Below, piece after piece: positions 32,709 through 42,452 of a DNA stretch of 56,729 nt. A model generated the notes under the pieces. That model was not told the DNA's origin and did no database searches. It saw only the letters and a list, made by a program, of their open reading frames with translations. Position numbers and translations under genes: made by a program. Every line of letters starts with the position of its first letter. Within the stretch, counting starts at the first letter, position 1. Location: the NCBI GenBank assembly GCA_030652805.1, contig JAUSPT010000036.1:1-56729 (forward strand), read 5' to 3'. Origin of the DNA: a bacterium (GTDB lineage: Bacteria; JAHJDO01).

Positions 32709-33535
32709 TTTTTTTTCTCTCCTTTTTTATTTATCATAAATTGCATCGAAGGATAAAGCTCATATTCAGCAAAACCACGGAAGTTGCCGTCACACATGGT
32801 GAAAAGCAAGCCCTTCTCGCGATAGCAACTAAAATCATACCCTGAGACATTGAACTTCCATAAATCACCGGGTTGTGGTCCCTCTGGTACAGCGCGAGCA
32901 AACGCTTTAAGCGGTATCGCCACCTCTACGGTCCATCCCTCATCCACATCATTCCAATCGTTGATAGTCCCCGCGTGAGTAGCCCTGACGATTGCGCCGG
33001 AGTTGAAGTGCTCCGTGAATCGCGACGCACCACCGCCGCCACGACCAATGTAGTGAATATCCCAGAGAGCATTCCACACGTTGAATTCAAACTCATAAAA
33101 ATCGAGGCGATCATCACATGGCTTGATGAATAATTCCGCCACATCAGCTCTACACAGGATTTCGTTATTCTCTTTCTCTGTAACGTAGAGATCCTTATCC
33201 TTGATGTCCATGCAAAAATAGAGATTGTCCCTGTCCCACGCTAAATAAGCTGTTCCGATGTGTGTACGCTGTCCGGACTCAGCGTATCTGTAAAAAGTGC
33301 TGAGCGCCACTGCTTGCTGCCATATCGCATCATCAAGTTTTCCATCTATTTTCGGCGGAACCGCAGCATAGACGACAGGATATGGTTCCTTCCGCACTTC
33401 GCATTTGGGCTCTCTAGAAAATATACGTAAGGCAGCACAACCTTGTAGCATTAACCCCATAATTACAAAAGCTGATAAAAGAAATATCCTCGTTTTACGC
33501 AGATTCATCTTAAACTTTTCGTTTGCATCATACAT
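32705..33535 (-). CDS. CBM9-like carbohydrate-binding lipoprotein
   Basis: A 276-residue exported lipoprotein with hydrophobic leader and lipobox L-M-L-Q-G-C. The rest resembles the CBM9-like DOMON fold: P-K-I-D-G-K-L-D-D-A-I-W near residue 70, then A-Y-L-A-W-D-R-D-N-L-Y-F, D-K-D-L and a late G-W-T-V-E-V-A-I-P-L. It probably binds sugar ends at the cell surface. The start at 33535 has a GAGGAGG site and opens with a short M-Y-D-A leader that also occurs in the LamG gene at 53.9 kb. It is the only visible surface protein of the catabolic run. Confidence 0.82.
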   Translation of the reverse strand: MYDANEKFKMNLRKTRIFLLSAFVIMGLMLQGCAALRIFSREPKCEVRKEPYPVVYAAVPPKIDGKLDDAIWQQAVALSTFYRYAESGQRTHIGTAYLAWDRDNLYFCMDIKDKDLYVTEKENNEILCRADVAELFIKPCDDRLDFYEFEFNVWNALWDIHYIGRGGGGASRFTEHFNSGAIVRATHAGTINDWNDVDEGWTVEVAIPLKAFARAVPEGPQPGDLWKFNVSGYDFSCYREKGLLFTMCDGNFRGFAEYELYPSMQFMINKKGEKKK

Positions 33536-33633
33536 GTTTTTTCCTCCTCTTTTTATTTTGATTGACACCTTGTTAAACTCTCATCTAAATAACACTCTAT
33601 CATATTCTCATTTAGAATCATATACCTGTCCGC

Positions 33634-33645
33634 TGTGCCGGCACA
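33634..33645. repeat. 12-bp perfect palindrome upstream of the CBM9-like gene
   Basis: TGTGCCGGCACA lies in the 118-bp gap between GH38 and the CBM9-like gene. It could be an operator half-site pair. Nothing else in this gap is supported. Confidence 0.35.
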
Positions 33646-33653
33646 AGTTGGAA

Positions 33654-36600
33654 TCAGTTCAGCAACCTAATCCTAAGTGTAATAATACCAAAAGGTTTAA
33701 TAGTTACTGCCACTTTGTGTTTATCTACACCTACACGTATTTCTTTTTCATTCTCTTCAACCAAATTTGATTGATATGCTTCTCTTATTGAAATAGATGG
33801 TAAAGTTAGTTTTGCGTTGCATTTTTTACCCTCTGTTTCTATCAATCGAACTATCAGATCATTGCCATTATTTTCCGCGCGCTTTAATGTCAAAACTGAT
33901 ACATTCGGTTTATCTATCGTGCAAAATGTTTTATTTTTTTCTAGTCTGCCTTCTTTTTTACCAACAATACATACTGATTTCAATGGATTGTTAATTTCCC
34001 ATCCGAAATTCCGGGATTTTATATCTCCTGCGCTGTTTTTCTCACTGGTTATAGAATAACGGGATAGAATTTCACCTACTTGTACAGGCTGAAAATTTGT
34101 CTGAAAGTTGTTTGATAATACATACGAATACATATGCCCCTTTTTAAATTCACCATATTTTTTAAACTGATGACCATAACCCGGCGGGGTTACAGCATGA
34201 TGTGCATATGAGACATATCCCGGCCAAAGACCTCCAAACTCAATAACATGTGATTCAGCACTTGATAATGTTATACTCATATCCCTGTTATAAACTTTAG
34301 CCCAGTTCTGCATTACATAATAGTCTGAGTTAGAACCCGGGAGCTGATCTTTGAGAGGTTCTATCACAGAATTTGCCCCTTCAAATTTTAATTTGGGATT
34401 CTCAACATGGAAAGGAAACGCAAAATACACTTCCAAAAAAGATGTGGAATCTTTTAAAATTTTGTTATTAAAATCTATTCGTTTAATATTATCATAAATC
34501 AAAATTTCCTGTGATACCTGAGGACAACCAACTCCTTCACCAAATATCCTTACGCTACCACAAATCGGACCATTCTCTCCTTCCTGTATTTTTACATTCT
34601 TAAGATAATTTTCTTGATGCGTTTTTGAATATCGAACGATAAGCTGATTAACCTTATGTTTCGTTTCTTTGTCTACAATTTCTCTTTGCAGTTCTTTATC
34701 ATAAATACTCATAATACTGCCCGTATCAGTATCTATTTTGATTTTAAAGAATCTATTTTCTAATATTGTCTTGCCGATACATATACTGCTGCTAAATCCT
34801 TGTTTGTCTTTAATTGGCATAATTTGATACGTTTTGTAACCCATTGGAGGAACATTTTCTGCTACGAAAATCAGTTCGAAGCGTTCGGCAGGGTTTACTT
34901 CGCCAAGCGCATACCTATGCGCAGCATAAGGCAGGGGATCTTGCGGGCTTTTTAATTTAATAATTTGGAAAGGCACTTCTTGTTTTGTCTCTAAATCAAT
35001 GATCTTAAACTTTTTTTCTATTAGTTCTATTGGTAAATTGATTATAGGCCTGCCAATTGCTCTGCAACCGGCAGGTGAATAATAAGATTTATCTTCAGAA
35101 TATTTTAAATACAGTGAACTTTCGCAAGGTGTATGGTCACAAAATAACATGCGTACCAAATCTGTCCGTTTCCAGGATAGCGAATTAAATATATTGATAT
35201 GATATCCATCATCTGCAATTTTTATCTCATCAGTTATTTTATTCAGGCTTTTGGAAAGTATGTTATGGGCTAAAGCGGAAGCTCTATATGCATAATTGCT
35301 TTTTTCCGACCAATTACCGTCATGTCCCGGTCCTGCTACCTGGCCAAGTCCCCATGTGTGTTCATCGTACAGTATTGTATTATCATATGCATCTTCTATT
35401 TCTTTACCCGGATAAGTATAATTACTGACTATAGAGGCTATAGCAGCAAACTTTTCAGCCTGATTTAAAAGACTATGAGTAATAAAATTAATACCTGTTT
35501 CCTTTGCCGTTGATAATGGACCAATTGGATAATCTGTGTCGGGTATTTCTCCTCTGAATACAGGAAGATTTTTGTCATATTTTTTTTCAATTTGATTAAA
35601 AAAATCGTGATTTGTCGACATTATAAGTTTAGGATATACCCATTTCTTATTCCATTCCTTAGCTATACGACTTATATTCATTGTAGGCGGAGAATTATCT
35701 CTGTCAGCACCAGTAGCAGTGTAACGAATGATATTAAATGGATAATTTTGTTTATTTAATAGCTCAATTTTATTAGAAATAACTTCAAATAACTGCTGGC
35801 AACTCCATATTCCTAAACGCCCAGAGTCATACCAAAATATTACCTGTGAACCATCCTGAGCTTCCCATTTAAATATGCCTGGAATATTGGCTGGTATAAC
35901 CTTTGATTCATCCCAATATGGTATAGGCACTTTCTTTCCGTCAGAACGATAGGAGTACCATCGCTGCAGGTTTGCTGTAAAATATTTTATGCCTGCTCCT
36001 GCTAACACTTTTGGTATTCCCCAACTTAATCCTTGCATATCACACATGGCACCAGAATAAATCGGTATTTCATATTTTTGTTTCAGTTTAAATGATGGAT
36101 ACATTAATCTTACTAATTCTTCATGACTGCAATATTGAGTAATTTCATTAGCAAAAAATACTGGGACTTCTATTCGGCCTTCTTTTATATATTTTATGAG
36201 TTTACTTACGACATATTTAGGCCTACTCTTAACATAGTTTGCTACGGACCATGCTTGTTCAAATACATATTTAAATCTCGATTCCTTAGGAAATTTATTT
36301 GTTTTTTCACAAAATTTTAATACATCATCAATGTAATTATTATATTCAATAAGAGTATCAGAAGGCAAATTAGTATATCCTAAATCATGATGCGAATGAT
36401 GCACAATATAAAATTCCCAATGTTTTTGCGGCTCCCATTTTACGGATTGTTTATCTTGTGCTTTTCCATCAACGAAAATAATAAATTCTGCATTTATTGG
36501 TTTATTAATTTCAGGAATGTGTATCTGGTATGTTTTTTCTTTCGGCTCAATTAATCCGAAATTTATCTTTATATTCATTGAACCGGCTTTTACGTTTAAC

Positions 36601-36713
36601 GTTGCATTTATCCTTTTACCGGTGTTCTTTATGGTTATATAAACTAATTGGACAATCTTATCTTTTTTTCTTTTAAAAAACGCCGTTGGTTTTATTGAGA
36701 CAATATTTAACAT
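33654..36713 (-). CDS. Glycoside hydrolase family 38 (alpha-mannosidase-like)
   Basis: A 1019-residue cytoplasmic glycosidase. H-H-S-H-H-D-L-G-Y-T-N at about residues 105-115 is the zinc-binding N-terminal motif of GH38, followed by the D-M-Q-G-L-S-W-G-I-P block and a D-T-D-Y segment. The C-terminal half has the beta-sandwich domains of the family (G-S-V-R-I-F-G, I-D-F-N-N-K-I). An N-terminal 95-residue beta domain precedes the catalytic part. GH38 enzymes usually cleave alpha-mannosides with retention. No signal peptide is visible, so it would act on imported oligosaccharides. It lies 16 bp after the aminotransferase gene. Confidence 0.85.
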   Translation of the reverse strand: MLNIVSIKPTAFFKRKKDKIVQLVYITIKNTGKRINATLNVKAGSMNIKINFGLIEPKEKTYQIHIPEINKPINAEFIIFVDGKAQDKQSVKWEPQKHWEFYIVHHSHHDLGYTNLPSDTLIEYNNYIDDVLKFCEKTNKFPKESRFKYVFEQAWSVANYVKSRPKYVVSKLIKYIKEGRIEVPVFFANEITQYCSHEELVRLMYPSFKLKQKYEIPIYSGAMCDMQGLSWGIPKVLAGAGIKYFTANLQRWYSYRSDGKKVPIPYWDESKVIPANIPGIFKWEAQDGSQVIFWYDSGRLGIWSCQQLFEVISNKIELLNKQNYPFNIIRYTATGADRDNSPPTMNISRIAKEWNKKWVYPKLIMSTNHDFFNQIEKKYDKNLPVFRGEIPDTDYPIGPLSTAKETGINFITHSLLNQAEKFAAIASIVSNYTYPGKEIEDAYDNTILYDEHTWGLGQVAGPGHDGNWSEKSNYAYRASALAHNILSKSLNKITDEIKIADDGYHINIFNSLSWKRTDLVRMLFCDHTPCESSLYLKYSEDKSYYSPAGCRAIGRPIINLPIELIEKKFKIIDLETKQEVPFQIIKLKSPQDPLPYAAHRYALGEVNPAERFELIFVAENVPPMGYKTYQIMPIKDKQGFSSSICIGKTILENRFFKIKIDTDTGSIMSIYDKELQREIVDKETKHKVNQLIVRYSKTHQENYLKNVKIQEGENGPICGSVRIFGEGVGCPQVSQEILIYDNIKRIDFNNKILKDSTSFLEVYFAFPFHVENPKLKFEGANSVIEPLKDQLPGSNSDYYVMQNWAKVYNRDMSITLSSAESHVIEFGGLWPGYVSYAHHAVTPPGYGHQFKKYGEFKKGHMYSYVLSNNFQTNFQPVQVGEILSRYSITSEKNSAGDIKSRNFGWEINNPLKSVCIVGKKEGRLEKNKTFCTIDKPNVSVLTLKRAENNGNDLIVRLIETEGKKCNAKLTLPSISIREAYQSNLVEENEKEIRVGVDKHKVAVTIKPFGIITLRIRLLN

Positions 36714-36729
36714 TTTTCAGTCCTTTCAT

Positions 36730-38079
36730 CTACTCTTTAGATCCAATTTCTTTACTTATTTCGGATAATGTTTCTTCAAGTTTTTGAATAAGGATATCGA
36801 TTTCTTCGTTGCTTATTGTTAGTGGCGGGCATATCAGAACACCGTCTCCCCTTTTGCCATCTGCGCAACCGCTGACCGGGTAAACAAGAAGACCTTTTTC
36901 CATGGCTTTTAGCACAATTTGCATACATATTTTAAGAGTCGGATCAAATGGTAATTTTGTTTTCTTATCCTTAACAAACTCCAAACCCCACATAAGACCT
37001 CTGCCGCGCATATCACCAACTATAGATATTTTATCAGCAATAGATTTAAGCCCATCACCAAGGAGACGTCCCTTATCTTTAACCCCTTCAATAATTCTGT
37101 GTTTCTCTAAATAGTCTAAAACGGAAAGTCCAACACTTGCGGTCACAGGATGTGCATTATAAGTGTGTCCTCCTACATAGGAGGATTTCGATTTGCTAAA
37201 AGCATTAAACACTTTTTCTTGAATTAGTATTGCTGCAAGAGGAGCATACCCACTGGACAATCCCTTCGCCAACACTACAAGATCCGGTGTAACACCCCAT
37301 TGTTCAATAGCTAGGAATGTTCCTGTACGGCCTACTCCTGTCATCACTTCGTCTGCAATCCAGAGTATATCGTATTTATCACATATCTCACGTATCATTG
37401 GATAATATTCAGGTACCGGGGTTACCGCTCCTGCTGCTGCTCCAACAATAGTTTCAGAAACAAAAGCTGATATATATTCAGGCCCTTCCTGGATAATCAC
37501 TCGTTCAAGGTCTTTTGCGCACATTACGCCACAACCAGGATAGCTCTTATCAAACGAACATCGGTAACAGCAAGCCGGAACAATATGTGGAACCGGCATA
37601 AGCATAGGCATCTGGATAGTTCTTCTGTCTGTCTTGCCCGAGACTGAATCTGCAGCCAATGTATTGCCATGAAAACCCTGCCACCTGGAAATTATCCTGT
37701 ATTTCGCACTCTTCCCCGTGTATACATAAAATTGCCGGGCTATCTTTAAAGCATTTTCTATAGCTTCTGACCCACCGGAAAGCAGCATTACTCTGGCATA
37801 TCCCTCAGGAGCCATTTCTATCAGCTTTTTACTAAAATCCAGAGTAGGTTGATTTAGAAAGTGTTGTGGAGGAACATAGGCAATTTTCTTTGCCTGATCA
37901 GCCATTGCATCGGCAATTTCTACTACTCCATGACCGATACCTGTTACATTTGCTCCTGCACAACCATCAAGGTATTTTTTCCCCTTCTCATCCCATACCC
38001 ATGAGCCCTTTCCCCTAACTGCCAATGGATAATCCCGTTCCAAATCCCTGGCAAAAAAATAATGTTCATTAAGTTTCAT
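36730..38079 (-). CDS. Class III aminotransferase (aspartate aminotransferase family)
   Basis: A 449-residue PLP enzyme. L-L-S-G-G-S-E-A-I-E-N-A binds the cofactor phosphate. W-I-A-D-E-V-M-T-G-V-G-R-T-G holds the cofactor Asp, and V-L-A-K-G-L-S-S-G-Y the Schiff-base lysine near residue 274. The length and blocks match omega-amino acid:pyruvate or beta-alanine transaminases, and its place near an MmsA gene supports amino-acid or amino-sugar breakdown. It is not BioA, which is at 6.1 kb. The exact amine donor is unknown. Confidence 0.87.
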   Translation of the reverse strand: MKLNEHYFFARDLERDYPLAVRGKGSWVWDEKGKKYLDGCAGANVTGIGHGVVEIADAMADQAKKIAYVPPQHFLNQPTLDFSKKLIEMAPEGYARVMLLSGGSEAIENALKIARQFYVYTGKSAKYRIISRWQGFHGNTLAADSVSGKTDRRTIQMPMLMPVPHIVPACCYRCSFDKSYPGCGVMCAKDLERVIIQEGPEYISAFVSETIVGAAAGAVTPVPEYYPMIREICDKYDILWIADEVMTGVGRTGTFLAIEQWGVTPDLVVLAKGLSSGYAPLAAILIQEKVFNAFSKSKSSYVGGHTYNAHPVTASVGLSVLDYLEKHRIIEGVKDKGRLLGDGLKSIADKISIVGDMRGRGLMWGLEFVKDKKTKLPFDPTLKICMQIVLKAMEKGLLVYPVSGCADGKRGDGVLICPPLTISNEEIDILIQKLEETLSEISKEIGSKE

Positions 38080-38130
38080 TTTTCTATCTCCTCCAAATTT
38101 TATGTAAAGTTTTGCTGGAGCAACCGTTCC

Positions 38131-39192
38131 TTATATCTTGAAATTCCGTGCAGTGTCAATTAATGCTTTTACATTTTCCACCGGTGTCCCAAATGTAATT
38201 GGAGGTCCACAACAAGAAAGAAACCCTCCATTGAGACCTGTTTTTTTTATCTGGGATATAACTTCATTCTTTACGTCTTCAACACTGCCTTTCAGAAGGG
38301 TATGCTCACTACTCACATTTCCAAATAGACCTATTTCATTTCCCAACTCTCTTTTAATTTCACCAACATCTAAAACATACCCCTTTCTTGACTCATCAAT
38401 CAACACCCCCTTTATATTGGTGGTCTTAATATATTTTACGATTGGGGTAACATTACCCCAAAAATTCATAATTGGAATCAATCCAATCTTTTCCACCTCT
38501 TTATAAAATTCCTTTTGAATTGGAACTACATAGTTTTTGTATATCTCAGGTGAAGATAAATCAGCTCCAAGATATGATATGGACTGGGCATAACCATGTG
38601 CCCCACAATCTTTCACTGCCTCCACATACTTTAACTGTCTTCTGTACATACCTTCACCAAGATAAAAAAACAGTTTTGGGTTATCTATCATTTGCACCAT
38701 CCCATGTTCAAATCCCATAATACCATCACTATCAAAAATATCGTGAATAGGTCCTTCTGTTTCGAGAAAAATAAAAATATCGTCTCCATACTTTTTTGAA
38801 AGAATTTTTAGATGATCAAATTTTTTCTTTTTTTTTAACTCTTCTGCACTCAGATACACTATATCTAAAAACTCGTCAATAACCTTTTCAGAATTCAATT
38901 TTCTGACTGCTTCCAACAATTCTTTATACTTTGGACCATTTATTATCTCCTTTTTTGATTCAAAGAATGCTTCCGCTAAATGCATATAATCAGGGTTAAA
39001 AATCTCTTGGAAATTTTCTTCTATTTTTGCAAGTTCTTCTCCATGTATTTTCCACGCTTCTTTCTCTTTACTATAATCCGACACAATTCCCATAAGAGCA
39101 AACTTGTACATACCCCATCCATGTACTCCAGCAGGTATGATATCGGTTTTCTCCCCATGCAGAGCTCTTATTACCAATTCTTTTGAATTCAT
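38131..39192 (-). CDS. UroD-family methyltransferase-like protein
   Basis: A 353-residue UroD-fold protein beginning N-S-K-E-L-V-I-R-A-L-H-G-E-K-T-D-I-I-P-A-G, which is the N-terminal layout of the MtaA/CmuA-type methyltransferases of anaerobes. G-L-F-G-N-V-S near residue 292 and C-G-P-P-I near the end are like late UroD blocks. It may carry methyl groups between a corrinoid and a thiol or folate, together with the MttB homolog in the same run. The ATG at 39192 forms a 4-bp overlap with the isomerase stop and replaces an upstream start at 39216. Confidence 0.78.
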   Translation of the reverse strand: MNSKELVIRALHGEKTDIIPAGVHGWGMYKFALMGIVSDYSKEKEAWKIHGEELAKIEENFQEIFNPDYMHLAEAFFESKKEIINGPKYKELLEAVRKLNSEKVIDEFLDIVYLSAEELKKKKKFDHLKILSKKYGDDIFIFLETEGPIHDIFDSDGIMGFEHGMVQMIDNPKLFFYLGEGMYRRQLKYVEAVKDCGAHGYAQSISYLGADLSSPEIYKNYVVPIQKEFYKEVEKIGLIPIMNFWGNVTPIVKYIKTTNIKGVLIDESRKGYVLDVGEIKRELGNEIGLFGNVSSEHTLLKGSVEDVKNEVISQIKKTGLNGGFLSCCGPPITFGTPVENVKALIDTARNFKI

Positions 39193-40022
39193 AATGTGCC
39201 ACCAGCCTCCTTCCATGCTCTTCGAACAAATTTGACTGCTTCTACCACGCCTGTTTCTCCAAGACCGCTTGCTTCTTCAATACTAATCCATCCATCATAA
39301 CCTGATTGTTTCAAAACTGAGAATATATCGCTAAAAGGCACCGCCCCTGTACCGATTAACACCGGCTTGAAAACTCCTTGTGTCTGCGTATCGGCAGCAT
39401 GCACGCAAAGCAGTTGGTCGATAACCTGATGCAAGACAGACAAAGGATCATGGCCATACGCCACGGGATTGGCGGTATCGAAGAGTATCCTGATCGGAGT
39501 ATCCGTGAGACGTCCGGCTATTTCCAGAAATATATCCGGAGGATAACAAAAATCATAGTATTCCCATGCACCTGGCTTGGAATGATTCTCAAATACAAGT
39601 TTCACCCCCTCACGCTCCGAGGTGTCAACAGCGCCCATCAGGCCTTCAATTGCCCAGGCAATTCCCTGCTTTCGGTTAGTTTGCGGATGTGCCTGACCTG
39701 CGGTTACACGAACCATTTCCGCACCCAGCACGTTTGCTGAAGCAATATCCCTCTTCAACTGAACAAGCTGACGTTTTCGTTCAACAGGATCAGGATGAGT
39801 AAAGTCTGGGTATGTATTCATCACAGCAATATGCATACCAGCATCTTCAATTTCCTCACGCATTTTTTTTAAATACGCAGTACTGCGATTCTTAAAAAGA
39901 ATAATACTGATATCAATGGCATCAAGACCTATAGTAGCTGCCTGATGAGCCCACTCACCAATTGACATATCTCCATTGATGATTTCCTTAAAATAAGATA
40001 CCGGCAAACAGCTTAATTTCAT
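39189..40022 (-). CDS. Sugar phosphate isomerase/epimerase (xylose isomerase-like TIM barrel)
   Basis: A 277-residue TIM barrel of the AP-endonuclease-2/xylose isomerase-like family. Metal ligands are visible in V-F-E-N-H-S near residue 150 (Glu), L-F-D-T-A-N near residue 190 (Asp), V-H-A-A-D and the late I-S-I-E-E-A (Glu). Members include inosose dehydratase, hydroxypyruvate isomerase and sugar epimerases. Close packing (4-bp gap to the dehydrogenase, overlap with the UroD gene) suggests a joint pathway. An IolE/IolI-like role is possible but not shown. Confidence 0.83.
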   Translation of the reverse strand: MKLSCLPVSYFKEIINGDMSIGEWAHQAATIGLDAIDISIILFKNRSTAYLKKMREEIEDAGMHIAVMNTYPDFTHPDPVERKRQLVQLKRDIASANVLGAEMVRVTAGQAHPQTNRKQGIAWAIEGLMGAVDTSEREGVKLVFENHSKPGAWEYYDFCYPPDIFLEIAGRLTDTPIRILFDTANPVAYGHDPLSVLHQVIDQLLCVHAADTQTQGVFKPVLIGTGAVPFSDIFSVLKQSGYDGWISIEEASGLGETGVVEAVKFVRRAWKEAGGTL

Positions 40023-40026
40023 AGTC

Positions 40027-41061
40027 TTATCTCCCGTTCATTTCAAATATAGCTTTAATAATTTCTTTCGGATTATTCATAATAAATTCCAAAGCTTCAG
40101 GAGCTTTATCAATTGAAAACCTATGGCTTATAATAGGAGCTACTTTTATGTATCCTCGAGATATATAATCCATTGATGCTTGCCAAAGAGCGGGTGCGCC
40201 TGTCGAACTTACGATTGTAAGTTCCTTAAATAACAACAAATGAAGTGGTATATTATTTGCAGGTTCTTCTGGCAGACCAAAGAGATGGATCCTACCCTCT
40301 CGTCCGGCAAGAGAAAGTGCCATTGCAAAAGTCTCCGCTTTCCCCACTGCATCTATGACCACATGCGGCTTTCTTGGAAGCGAGTTGATTAATTTACTCA
40401 GATCCTCTGAGTGAGTATTTATCACCTGGTCTGCGCCGAGTTCAAGAGCTAAGGAAAGACGTCCTTCTCTATGTCCGGCTATGATAACTTTTGATGCTCC
40501 TTTAAGGCGCGCAAGTTGTATCATAATAAGAGTTGACGGTCCATCACCAATAATAAGCACTATATCTCCTGGTTCAACCTTTACTGTTTCTATAGCAGCC
40601 ATTGGACAATTCAAAATACAACCTGCTCCTGCCAGGGAAAAATCAACATTTTCTGGAAGCATGTATATATTCTCACGCGGGGCAACAACATATTCAGCCC
40701 ATCCGCCATCTACGTTAATTCCAATTTCACGCGTCCCTTTTTCACAAAGTTGCGGTCTCCTTGCTAAACAATATTTGCATTCACCACATCCTAGGTATGA
40801 ATCTGAACCTACTCTGGTTCCTATAAGTTTTTTGTCTACACCTTTGCCTACATCAGCAACTACACCTGCAAATTCGTGGCCTGGAACCAAGGGAGGTTTT
40901 GCTTCTGGATGTTTACCAGCCAGTATATGAAGGTCTGTACCGCATATTCCTGCTGCTTTTATTTTCAAAAGCACCTTACCCGGACCTGGCTTTGGTGTTG
41001 GTTTCTCCACAACTTTAATTTTATAAACATCTGTCCATACCACTGCTTTGTACTTAGCCAT
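40027..41061 (-). CDS. Zinc-dependent alcohol/polyol dehydrogenase (MDR family)
   Basis: A 344-residue medium-chain dehydrogenase. A-A-G-I-C-G-T-D-L-H near residue 37 and G-H-E-F-A-G-V near residue 61 form the catalytic zinc site. C-G-E-C-K-Y-C-L-A-R-R-P-Q-L-C holds the structural zinc. G-D-G-P-S-T-L-I near residue 174 is the NAD(P)-binding part. It would oxidise a sugar or polyol hydroxyl, like sorbitol or threonine dehydrogenases. It follows the second sialidase gene by 25 bp and precedes the TIM-barrel isomerase. Confidence 0.88.
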   Translation of the reverse strand: MAKYKAVVWTDVYKIKVVEKPTPKPGPGKVLLKIKAAGICGTDLHILAGKHPEAKPPLVPGHEFAGVVADVGKGVDKKLIGTRVGSDSYLGCGECKYCLARRPQLCEKGTREIGINVDGGWAEYVVAPRENIYMLPENVDFSLAGAGCILNCPMAAIETVKVEPGDIVLIIGDGPSTLIMIQLARLKGASKVIIAGHREGRLSLALELGADQVINTHSEDLSKLINSLPRKPHVVIDAVGKAETFAMALSLAGREGRIHLFGLPEEPANNIPLHLLLFKELTIVSSTGAPALWQASMDYISRGYIKVAPIISHRFSIDKAPEALEFIMNNPKEIIKAIFEMNGR

Positions 41062-41086
41062 CCCAAAATCTCCTATCCATTACTAT

Positions 41087-42430
41087 TTATTCTTCTGGTA
41101 AATGAATATCATATCTATAACTGTGCATTGGACATTCCACCTTTTTATTTTTTATATCTTCCAACTTCTTTATACCCGGATCTATCAAAGCAGGCGTCAT
41201 CAATAAAACAATATCCTTTGTTTCCCGATCCTCATACCAGCGAAAATTGGAAAAACGGATAAACTCAGGTTCTCCCTCTTCAGGTTTTCTTTTATCAATT
41301 ACAGTTACCGTTTCCTTGATAACTTTAAAGGTATCTGTATCAATTTCTGCTATTTGAATAATATTTCTGGGATCACAGCCGTATGTAGGTTTATCTAGTA
41401 TATTGGTAATCATGTATAATCTGCCATTCTTACTTGAACGGAATACATTTACCAAAGATGCAGGAGAATAAACGATTTCATTATCAGTGTATCTTAATGG
41501 TTTTGGCTCCGACCAAGTGTAACCGTTATCCGATGATATAGAATAGTATTTTGTACTTGGTATTTCCGCTTTTTCGCACCTTTTATCTATCGTTGTCCGC
41601 ATAATCATAATTATTCTGCCATCAGAAAGAACTTCTACGGAAGGTTCATCAGCTCCATCCGCCGAAAATTTTCTTGGCAGAGTTACGTACTCTCCCTGAT
41701 CCCAATCTATACCATTTCCATCAGTTTGCCAGCGTCCAATAAAACAACCAGCTTTGTGTAACATAAAACCATCATCAGGAGAATACATGGTTCCATCTTC
41801 AAAAAGGGAATTCATCCAATGCGGTATCAAGAACGTACCGTTTGCAAGTTTCGGTGCATGGGATCCTTCTACAGCACCAGAATTCTTCCCATACCATATT
41901 TCTTTCGCCCAGTGGACAGAATCGAATTCTTTTCCTTTGAGTACAAGCTGCTCAATTTTATTCCATGTTTTTCCTTCATCTTTTGAAATCTGTGTATATA
42001 TGCGTCTAGTTCTTATAACAGGAGATTCTTTCCTCCATGGAAGGATTTCAGGATTGTCTTCTGCAACTAAAGAAACCCGCAAAAGAAAACCATTATCAGG
42101 ATCTAAAAAGAAATCAGGGACCCCTCTCTCTGTCTGACGATTTGGGCCTAATACTTCTATCATCTGCCAATCTTCACATTTTTCCCATGTATAACCATTA
42201 TCCTCTGAAGAACGGATAAAAGCGTAATTTTCCTTCTTATCAGGATTATCTTTTCCAATCACCCGAAAATAATAATTGCGTATATCAGAAATGTATACTG
42301 ATTCAACCAATTTATTCTTCTTAGTCGATACATAGGAAATACTTGATGCCCAAGCAGCTATCGTATCCACTTCTTTCTCAATACCTTGCTTGTCGATATG
42401 TATAGACCGTTCAACAGTTATCTTTCTCAT
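41087..42430 (-). CDS. Sialidase-fold (BNR/Asp-box) protein, second paralog
   Basis: A 447-residue Asp-box propeller, related to the gene at 31.4 kb. The two share the V-E-R/K-T-L-H-like opening, D-N-G-Y-T-W and S-K-D-E-G-K-T-W boxes, H-W-A-x-x-I-W-Y-G-K-N-S, and an ending I-R-F-S-N-F/W with E-D-R-E-T. E-P-S-V-E-V-L-S-D-G supplies a candidate catalytic acid. It also lacks a signal peptide. The shared segments suggest an old duplication within one locus, possibly with different substrates. Confidence 0.82.
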   Translation of the reverse strand: MRKITVERSIHIDKQGIEKEVDTIAAWASSISYVSTKKNKLVESVYISDIRNYYFRVIGKDNPDKKENYAFIRSSEDNGYTWEKCEDWQMIEVLGPNRQTERGVPDFFLDPDNGFLLRVSLVAEDNPEILPWRKESPVIRTRRIYTQISKDEGKTWNKIEQLVLKGKEFDSVHWAKEIWYGKNSGAVEGSHAPKLANGTFLIPHWMNSLFEDGTMYSPDDGFMLHKAGCFIGRWQTDGNGIDWDQGEYVTLPRKFSADGADEPSVEVLSDGRIIMIMRTTIDKRCEKAEIPSTKYYSISSDNGYTWSEPKPLRYTDNEIVYSPASLVNVFRSSKNGRLYMITNILDKPTYGCDPRNIIQIAEIDTDTFKVIKETVTVIDKRKPEEGEPEFIRFSNFRWYEDRETKDIVLLMTPALIDPGIKKLEDIKNKKVECPMHSYRYDIHLPEE

Positions 42431-42452
42431 AATTCACTCATCCTCCCATATT

